A program made the translations under genes and the position numbers. A stretch of 18,817 nucleotides of DNA from Mesoaciditogaceae bacterium. Its GTDB lineage: Bacteria > Thermotogota > Thermotogae > Mesoaciditogales > Mesoaciditogaceae. Shown here one piece after another: positions 14,237 to 18,817 of this stretch (position 1 is the first letter of the stretch; every line of letters starts with the position of its first letter). The stretch covers positions 1-18,817 of the forward strand of contig WFSH01000102.1 in assembly GCA_015486145.1 (NCBI GenBank), written 5' to 3'. Under the pieces are notes generated by a model. It was given only the letters and a program-made list of their open reading frames with translations. It was not told the origin of the DNA and did no database searches.

Positions 14237-15273
14237 AGTCCTACCTCTTTCACAAGTGTATTCACATCATTTGGAATGGTTGAAATCGTTGAGGCATTTC
14301 TTAAAATAACATCTGGATCTTTCAAGCCATTCCCGGTAAGCGTGGCAACTACCGTCTCTCCTCCCTTGAAGCCTTTAGATTTTACCACTTTCATAATGCC
14401 TGCAACAGATGCAGCTGATGCGGGTTCACAAAATACTCCTTCTTCTGAGGCTATGAGACGTTGTGCTTCCAATATTTCCTCATCGCTCACCATGCCTATG
14501 AATCCTCCAGACTCATCACGAGCGGCGATGGCCCGCTTCCAACTTGCCGGATTTCCTATACGAATTGCGGTGGCAACAGTTTCAGGATGTTCCACAGGAT
14601 GATTACGTACAATTGGTGCAGCACCCTCCGCTTGAAATCCCATCATCTTTGGTAATTTTTTTGCCTTTCCCGCTTTTTGATATTGAGTGTAACCCAACCA
14701 ATAAGCAGTTATATTTCCAGCATTCCCGACGGGAAGAAAATGATAGTCTGGAGCGTCTCCGAGAGTATCCACTATTTCAAAAGATGCCGTTTTTTGTCCC
14801 TCTATTCTGTTGGGATTTAGAGAATTCACAAGCACAACTGGGTATTCATCACTAACCTTCTTAACAAGTTTTAAACAGTCATCAAAATTGCCGGTTATCT
14901 GAATTACCTTTGCACCATATATCATGGCTTGTGCAAGTTTACCCAACGCAATTTTGCCTTCCGGTATGACGACGATAGCTTTCAGATTGAACGCTGCGGC
15001 GTACGCCGCTGCTGAAGCGGAAGTGTTACCCGTAGACGCGCAGATGACACTATTAGCTCCCTCTTCAATAGCTTTGGCGATCGCCATAACCATTCCTCTA
15101 TCTTTGAAAGAACCCGTTGGATTCATTCCCTCATATTTGAGATACAGATCAACCCCCAACATTTTGCCAAGCTTTTGCGTTTTAATGAGGGGCGTAAAAC
15201 CTTCACCAAGAGTGATGCGAGGAGTAAAAGACGTAACTGGCAAAAATTTGGAATATTTTTCAAGCAAACTCAA
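14233..15273 (-). CDS. thrC: threonine synthase
   Basis: A PLP enzyme that converts O-phosphohomoserine to L-threonine, the last step of threonine synthesis. With the TTG start at 15273 it has 346 residues, fitting the short bacterial type. The PLP lysine is K57 in NPTGSFKDRG. The phosphate-binding loop is STGNTSASAAAY, and GNAGNITAYWLGY and GNGLKDP follow in the expected order. The N-terminus (YSKFLP...ITLGEGFTPL) is characteristic. AGAGGTGG lies about 5 bases upstream of this TTG; the in-frame GTG at 15291 lacks a good ribosome binding site and would include that AGAGGTGG in its coding region. It is the first gene of a run of seven close minus-strand genes. Confidence 0.93.
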   Translation of the reverse strand: MSLLEKYSKFLPVTSFTPRITLGEGFTPLIKTQKLGKMLGVDLYLKYEGMNPTGSFKDRGMVMAIAKAIEEGANSVICASTGNTSASAAAYAAAFNLKAIVVIPEGKIALGKLAQAMIYGAKVIQITGNFDDCLKLVKKVSDEYPVVLVNSLNPNRIEGQKTASFEIVDTLGDAPDYHFLPVGNAGNITAYWLGYTQYQKAGKAKKLPKMMGFQAEGAAPIVRNHPVEHPETVATAIRIGNPASWKRAIAARDESGGFIGMVSDEEILEAQRLIASEEGVFCEPASAASVAGIMKVVKSKGFKGGETVVATLTGNGLKDPDVILRNASTISTIPNDVNTLVKEVGL

Positions 15274-15291
15274 AATTGCCACCTCTTTCAC

Positions 15292-15427
15292 ACTTTGAAA
15301 ATATTTGAGTGCTTAATTGAATTGTACCACGAATCTGTGTGAGAAAGTGCTTTCCAAACGCCAAACCCTGTTTCCAAACTTGGAAAAGTTTTTCTCATTT
15401 CATCTCGAAAAAGTACGAATTTTTCTG
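15292..15427. other. intergenic region upstream of thrC
   Basis: This 136-bp stretch has no gene. Its only visible content is the thrC promoter and the TTTCCAAAC repeats. It ends where the 441-bp repeat element begins. Confidence 0.6.
15321..15386 (-). promoter_or_regulatory. thrC promoter region with repeated TTTCCAAAC operator-like sites
   Basis: The minus strand carries an extended -10, TGGTACAAT (hexamer at 15321-15326), with a poor -35. Upstream, TTTCCAAAC occurs at 15351-15359 and again at 15371-15379, exactly 20 bases apart (two helical turns). The second copy is part of a 7-2-7 inverted repeat TTTCCAA-AC-TTGGAAA (15371-15386). The nearer site abuts the -35 position, where activators commonly bind. 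The regulator is unknown; control of threonine synthesis is inferred from position. Confidence 0.4.
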
Positions 15428-15595
15428 GTTCTCTTCATTTTTGTGTGGGTAAAACATGACAATTCTCTATTCTGTCCTTGAGTTTGATCAAAGTCATTCA
15501 AAAAGCCTTGTCATCAAGCAAAAGAACAAACACCCTTGAAGCCTTCGTCAAAACATATGAAGACGCCATACAAGATGTGAAATAACGAAGCTGGA

Positions 15596-15637
15596 GGCAC
15601 AGGATGTGCCGAGAAAGCGAATCTAACAGGATGTTAG
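15596..15637 (+). ncRNA. two tandem GGA-loop hairpins resembling CsrA/RsmA binding sites
   Basis: GGCACA-GGA-TGTGCC (15596-15610) and CTAACA-GGA-TGTTAG (15623-15637) are perfect 6-bp stems with a GGA loop, 12 bases apart. The stem sequences differ and the core ACAGGATGT is identical, so structure and loop have been kept while the outer pairs changed. The core matches the known CsrA SELEX consensus RUACARGGAUGU. A run of six T follows at 15654-15659. CsrA-sequestering RNAs such as CsrB carry repeated sites of this kind. No promoter is obvious, so transcription is unproven; calling it an RNA is inference. Confidence 0.35.
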
Positions 15638-15661
15638 TATGCAGCGTGCTCTGTTTTTTGT

Positions 15662-15748
15662 GTCATTCTGAACTTGATTCAGAATCTCGATTCACCTTGT
15701 TAGTTGCTTGGAGGTCCTGAATAGTTTCTTCGCAACTTTCAGGATGAC
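15662..15748. repeat. palindromic interspersed repeat (GTCATTCTGAA...GATGAC type), copy 2
   Basis: It opens with GTCATTCTGAACTTGATTCAGAAT, in which ATTCTGAA pairs with TTCAGAAT, and closes with CTTTCAGGATGAC. Layout and orientation match 7-80, including TCCTGAATAGTT in both. It is embedded in the 441-bp element, whereas the terminal-repeat block linked to copy 1 is inverted, so the palindrome and the element move or recombine separately. Confidence 0.6.
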
Positions 15749-15815
15749 GCTGTGGTCAAAGACTCCAAATAAAAGAACGAATCAGTTTTGACAAGGCTTC
15801 AAAAAGATAACACTC

Positions 15816-15832
15816 ACCGCTTGTAAAGCGGT
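15816..15832. repeat. perfect 7-bp hairpin ACCGCTT-GTA-AAGCGGT
   Basis: A short, perfect GC-containing stem with a 3-base loop inside the right part of the 441-bp element. Plus-strand sequence after it is ATTTAAAAA. It could weakly terminate transcription across the element, but the U-tract is poor. Confidence 0.4.
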
Positions 15833-15871
15833 ATTTAAAAATACTATCCACACAAAAATGAAGAGAACTTA

Positions 15872-16936
15872 TTATTTTTCTTCCTCGATCTCAATTTCGT
15901 GTAATTCATACTTGTTGACAAGATGTGGAGAACGTTTCGAAAACAATCCAGCCACCTTCCAGTGAAATTTGAGATAAGTCGCAAGTAGCGGTACTTGAAT
16001 AAGAGGAGCTATAGCTGCGGGTACCGCTCCTAAACCTATTCCGCCGGCAAGTGCAATGGCCATGGCTGTTCCTTCGTTTTTTCCCACCGTCCCAAAGACT
16101 ATTGCCATGTGATCTCTGTACTTAACTTTAAAAATGAGATCCAACGCGGTTAACAACAAGATCGTGATGGAATAATAAAGTATAAGAGGAACAAAAGTAA
16201 CCATTACCGATTGCCACTGCAGCACTATTAAGTGACCTTGTTCCATGAATATTAAAAATATCATCGTGAACAGCGCAAGGAAAGAAACAGATGGGAGAGA
16301 GGATCTTGCCTTTGAAATTGCGGCGTCTCCGCCTCTTCTTTTTATGGTCGACTTGGTGGCATAACCTACCAACATGGGTATTAACACTATGATCACAAGT
16401 GTTTCTATTATTATGAACATGGGAAACGGAACGTGATAAGCTGAACCGAAAAGCGATATCCACAGGGGAGAAATTGCCAATGCGAGTATGAACTGAATGG
16501 CCACAAGTATGGTGGCAAGTTCGGTGTTGCCTTTTGCCAAACCAGTTGCCGCAATTGCCATTGAGGTGCAAGGCACCGAAAAAACAAGTACCAATCCGAA
16601 TGAAAGATACGAATTCATAGGTATAATTCTGATCAACAACGCCATAAACAGTGGGGCATAGACAAGACCTATGATCAACGCGAAAAGGAATTGCTTCCAA
16701 ACTTTCGGTATATTCCACAACTCTCCAAAATTGAGTCCCACCATCATTGGGTAAATCATCAAAACAATTATCACAAGATTCAGAATTTTTAGAAACGGTT
16801 TTATCGTTTCTATTTGCCTGAACAAAGGTGCACCTATGGCCAAACCTACCACCATTGCTATCCCTATGTAAACTAAAAGGAACTTATCCAAATGGCGTTT
16901 CAGCCTTTCCATTTTCCCAATTTCTACTTTTTCCAT
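15872..16936 (-). CDS. BASS/ACR3-superfamily transporter (SBF domain)
   Basis: A 354-residue inner-membrane transporter of the bile acid:sodium symporter superfamily, with about ten hydrophobic segments and charged cytoplasmic ends. The IYPMMVGLNFGEL stretch (61-73) and SVPCTSMAIAATGLAKGN (120-137), including C123, resemble the ACR3 arsenite-efflux branch, where a cysteine at this position matters. The later GKNEGTAMAIAL (285-296) replaces the typical ACR3 'NNFELAIA', so arsenite as substrate is uncertain. No arsR, arsC or other arsenic gene is adjacent. The ATG at 16936 has AGGTG about 8 bases upstream. The gene stands alone between the 441-bp element, which abuts its stop codon, and the gdhA upstream region. 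Confidence 0.8.
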   Translation of the reverse strand: MEKVEIGKMERLKRHLDKFLLVYIGIAMVVGLAIGAPLFRQIETIKPFLKILNLVIIVLMIYPMMVGLNFGELWNIPKVWKQFLFALIIGLVYAPLFMALLIRIIPMNSYLSFGLVLVFSVPCTSMAIAATGLAKGNTELATILVAIQFILALAISPLWISLFGSAYHVPFPMFIIIETLVIIVLIPMLVGYATKSTIKRRGGDAAISKARSSLPSVSFLALFTMIFLIFMEQGHLIVLQWQSVMVTFVPLILYYSITILLLTALDLIFKVKYRDHMAIVFGTVGKNEGTAMAIALAGGIGLGAVPAAIAPLIQVPLLATYLKFHWKVAGLFSKRSPHLVNKYELHEIEIEEEK

Positions 16937-17350
16937 TCATTCTTCACCTACCTTCTTCTTTTGTTTCTAAAGATATAGTCATATGCTCATAACGAATTCT
17001 ACAGCGATAGTTTTTCTCGAAAGTTAACCAAAAAAAGAAATAACGTTAATTCCTAATGTAGATGTTTAAACCGTGCATGATATTTAACAAAGTCTCAAGC
17101 TGAAAAAGAACCAATAAGAAACGGAGTTAAATGGATTCCAAAATATGATTCATCGAATGTCGTTTTTTAATATTTGAACAAATGGCGAAATACGTGATAT
17201 AGCCTGTTTAGCGCAAATGTTCTTTACATTTCTGATTGATAAACATGCAAAGCATTCTTATAGAAATTTAATTTTATATTTATGAGTATCTTTTTCAAAA
17301 AGCGTTAAAATCTGATCGAAAGTCTCACCATTAAACGAGGAGGTAAAATA
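16937..17350. other. 414-bp AT-rich intergenic region
   Basis: This region lies between the divergent transporter and gdhA genes. I see the gdhA promoter at 17236-17264 and a possible second -10 (TTAAAAT near 17304-17310). No open frame, RNA gene or repeat shared with the rest of the window was found. The remainder is unassigned. Confidence 0.55.
17236..17264 (+). promoter_or_regulatory. putative sigma-70-type promoter of gdhA
   Basis: TTGATA (17236-17241), a 17-base spacer and TATAGA (17259-17264) give the best-spaced promoter in the upstream region. It would leave a leader of about 80 bases before the ATG at 17351. Confidence 0.5.
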
Positions 17351-18601
17351 ATGAAAAAAGAAGGACTTTTCGAAGGTGCGCTCAGACAGTTTAACAAAGC
17401 TGCCGACCTGATGAAACTCGATGATGGAATGCGTGAAGTTCTTTCAACGCACAAGAGAGAGCTGACGATCCACTTTCCAGTCAAGATGGATGACGGTTCA
17501 GTAAAGGTTTTTACAGGCTATCGTTTTCAGCACAACATTGCACGTGGCCCGGCAAAGGGTGGTGTGAGGTATCATCCAAACGTCAATGAAGACGAGATAA
17601 AAACACTTTCCTTTTTAATGACGTGGAAATGTGCGGTAGCCGGGATTCCTTACGGAGGAGCAAAGGGTGGAGTCAAAGTCGATCCAGCTAAACTTTCAGA
17701 GGCAGAGCTTGAAAGACTATCGAGAAGGTATTTTTCTGACATTTCTATCATCATAGGTCCCGAAGAAGACATTCCAGCTCCAGACGTGAACACAAGTGGA
17801 AAGATCATGTCGTGGTTTCTCGACACATATTCAATGAACGTTGGCCATTCGACGTTGGGTATCGTTACGGGGAAACCACTTGAATTGGGCGGTTCTCTTG
17901 GGAGATCTGAAGCCACGGGTCGTGGTGTTAGTATCGTATCTAATGAAGCAAGTAAATATTTTCTCGGCAGTGAAATTAAGGGGAAAACAGTTGCGATCCA
18001 AGGATTTGGGAATGTTGGTTCTTACACAGCCCTTATTCTTGCTCAAGAGTATGGGGCAAAAATCGTAGCGATCAGCGACATTACAGGTGGCTATTACAAT
18101 CCTGAAGGTATAAATGCAAAGGAAGCCTTTGATTACGTCACTGCTCACAAAAGTTTGGAAGGCTTTAACGCTCAAAAAATCACCAACGAAGAGCTTCTTG
18201 AACTTGACGTTGATGTTCTCATACCGGCTGCTCTTGAAAGAGCTATCACCGAAAGAAATGCCAACAACATAAAAGCAAAACTGATAATAGAAGCCGCAAA
18301 TGGACCAACAAGTCCAGAAGCTGATGCAATTCTCCGTTCAAAGAATATTAAAGTTGTACCTGACATTTTAACCAATGCCGGTGGAGTAACAGTCTCTTAT
18401 TTTGAATGGGTTCAAGGCCTCTACTCTTATTTCTGGGATCTCGATGACGTTAGAAAAGCACTTGATAGAGCGATGAAAAATGCGTTCAAAGATGGAGTAA
18501 AGATTCGAGAAGAATTCAACACTGATATGAGAACAGCCTTGTACATAGTTGCCATAAACAAAGTGGCAACGGCGACAAAACTTCGTGGGATTTTCCCCTG
18601 A
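17351..18601 (+). CDS. gdhA: glutamate dehydrogenase
   Basis: A cytoplasmic hexameric enzyme that interconverts L-glutamate and 2-oxoglutarate plus ammonia using NAD(H) or NADP(H), linking amino-acid breakdown to central metabolism. At 416 residues it equals the length of the Thermotoga enzyme. The glutamate-binding and catalytic region has GPAKGGVRYHP (66-76), TWKCAVAGIPYGGAKGGV with K93 and K105, and APDVNT with D145. The coenzyme domain has GFGNVG at 218-223 and a strand ending at D243. PAALE and NAGGVTVSYFEWVQ follow in the expected order. The ATG at 17351 has GGAGGT 8 bases upstream. A bidirectional terminator follows the stop, so it is monocistronic. Coenzyme preference cannot be fixed by eye. 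Confidence 0.95.
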   Translation: MKKEGLFEGALRQFNKAADLMKLDDGMREVLSTHKRELTIHFPVKMDDGSVKVFTGYRFQHNIARGPAKGGVRYHPNVNEDEIKTLSFLMTWKCAVAGIPYGGAKGGVKVDPAKLSEAELERLSRRYFSDISIIIGPEEDIPAPDVNTSGKIMSWFLDTYSMNVGHSTLGIVTGKPLELGGSLGRSEATGRGVSIVSNEASKYFLGSEIKGKTVAIQGFGNVGSYTALILAQEYGAKIVAISDITGGYYNPEGINAKEAFDYVTAHKSLEGFNAQKITNEELLELDVDVLIPAALERAITERNANNIKAKLIIEAANGPTSPEADAILRSKNIKVVPDILTNAGGVTVSYFEWVQGLYSYFWDLDDVRKALDRAMKNAFKDGVKIREEFNTDMRTALYIVAINKVATATKLRGIFP

Positions 18602-18622
18602 TTTTGAATTTGTTACAAAATT

Positions 18623-18653
18623 AAAGAGGGCTTATTAAAAGCCCTCTTTGTTT
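18623..18653. terminator. bidirectional intrinsic terminator between gdhA and the DUF1385 gene
   Basis: AAAGAGGGCT (18623-18632) and AGCCCTCTTT (18640-18649) form a perfect 10-bp stem with a 7-base loop, followed by GTTTATT on plus and TTTAATTTTG on minus. It sits 22 bases past the gdhA stop and 3 bases past the stop of the convergent minus-strand gene. Confidence 0.85.
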
Positions 18654-18817
18654 ATTGCCTGTCACTTTCAGTTTGATCATGACTTTCATATTCAAGATTT
18701 AAAGATGCCTTCAAAGCGGCCAATCCAACCTCCAGTTGGGAAGAGTCCGGCTCTTTCGTGGTGAGTTTTTGAAGCCATAAACCAGGCATGGCCAGGGGTT
18801 TTAAAAAGGGATTATCT
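18652..18817 (-). CDS. DUF1385 (YqhQ-like) protein, C-terminal fragment at window edge
   Basis: A minus-strand frame enters from the right edge and ends with TAA at 18652-18654, giving 54 visible codons. The translation begins DNPFLKPLAMPGLWLQKLTT and continues with KEPDSSQLEVGLAALKASL. This agrees with the conserved C-terminal end of DUF1385 membrane proteins, in which a 'PGLWLQxLTTxEPD' segment is followed by 'LEVALAALK'. The last 20 residues are polar and variable. The rest of the gene, with its membrane segments and start, is outside the window. In many bacteria this family sits near peptide release factor or ribosomal genes; that cannot be tested here. Confidence 0.75.
   Translation of the reverse strand, partial: DNPFLKPLAMPGLWLQKLTTKEPDSSQLEVGLAALKASLNLEYESHDQTESDRQ

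Larger units (their letters stand above)
15428..15868 (+). mobile_element. 441-bp non-coding element with 24-bp terminal inverted repeats (MITE-like)
   Basis: The left end (15428-15451, starting GTTCTCTTCATTTTTGTG) and the complement of the right end (15845-15868) agree at 23 of 24 positions. A second inner pair, AAGCCTTGTCA at 15503-15513 and TGACAAGGCTT at 15789-15799, is inverted about 50 bases inside each end. No open frame of useful length or transposase is present. The right end stops 3 bases before the stop codon of the neighbouring transporter gene. No convincing target-site duplication is seen. A 133-bp portion recurs inverted at 155-289 and a solo end lies at 3867-3890, so the sequence is a dispersed family. 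A non-autonomous transposon or a structured RNA locus are both possible. Confidence 0.6.

Noticed and set aside
15641..15659. A possible intrinsic terminator (GCAG...CTGT then T6) after the GGA hairpins
   Set aside because: The stem is only about four pairs with one G-U, too weak to annotate as a terminator.
15428..15868. A CRISPR array or IS with transposase in the repeat element
   Set aside because: No regularly spaced identical repeats and no coding frame are present.
17034..17060. TAACGTTA palindrome in the gdhA upstream region
   Set aside because: It is only 8 bp, which is expected by chance in AT-rich DNA, and it is far from the likely promoter.

Overview
The window reads as an ordinary chromosomal stretch of a Thermotogota-like anaerobe. 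This rests on protein resemblance only: a 416-residue glutamate dehydrogenase, an M18 aminopeptidase of the Thermotoga type, a TM1266-like ACT protein, a DUF6115-like membrane protein and several stand-alone rubrerythrin-like diiron proteins. The DNA is AT-rich, the genes are tightly packed, GTG and TTG starts are common, and Shine-Dalgarno sequences are strong. The genus cannot be fixed from the sequence.

Region 1 (1-360) is non-coding repeat DNA. It holds two palindromic repeats and a 135-bp block that recurs, inverted, at 15427-15559.

Region 2 (361-3631) is a redox cluster. Three ferritin-like diiron proteins without rubredoxin domains (two on minus, one on plus) surround a plus-strand run of a small ACT protein, an FAD/NAD(P)H oxidoreductase and one of the diiron proteins. 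The likely theme is oxygen or peroxide detoxification, with the flavoprotein as a possible electron donor.

Region 3 (3632-4850) has a 378-bp intergenic stretch with a Fur-box-like palindrome and a solo repeat end, then proC (last step of proline synthesis).

Region 4 (4856-9622, minus) is a complete branched-chain amino-acid ABC importer, livJ-livH-livM-livG-livF. It has a clear sigma-70-type promoter, a hairpin terminator between the binding-protein gene and the permease genes, and a terminator at the end.

Region 5 (9699-15326, minus) is a probable seven-gene operon: thrC, thrB, a Nif3-like protein, a small unknown, a membrane-anchored unknown, a membrane coiled-coil/HTH protein, and an M18 aminopeptidase. 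Many junctions overlap or are a few bases apart.

Region 6 (15428-15868) is a 441-bp non-coding element with 24-bp terminal inverted repeats. It contains two tandem hairpins that present the sequence ACAGGAUGU, which matches the CsrA/RsmA recognition consensus. This is the most unusual part of the window.

Region 7 (15872-18817) has a BASS/ACR3-superfamily transporter (minus), a 414-bp intergenic region, gdhA (plus), and the C-terminal end of a DUF1385 (YqhQ-like) protein entering from the right edge on minus.

Taken together the genes point to amino-acid-based metabolism (uptake, peptide trimming, Glu/Pro/Thr interconversion) next to an oxidative-stress cluster. I see no rRNA, tRNA, CRISPR array, phage genes or transposase.
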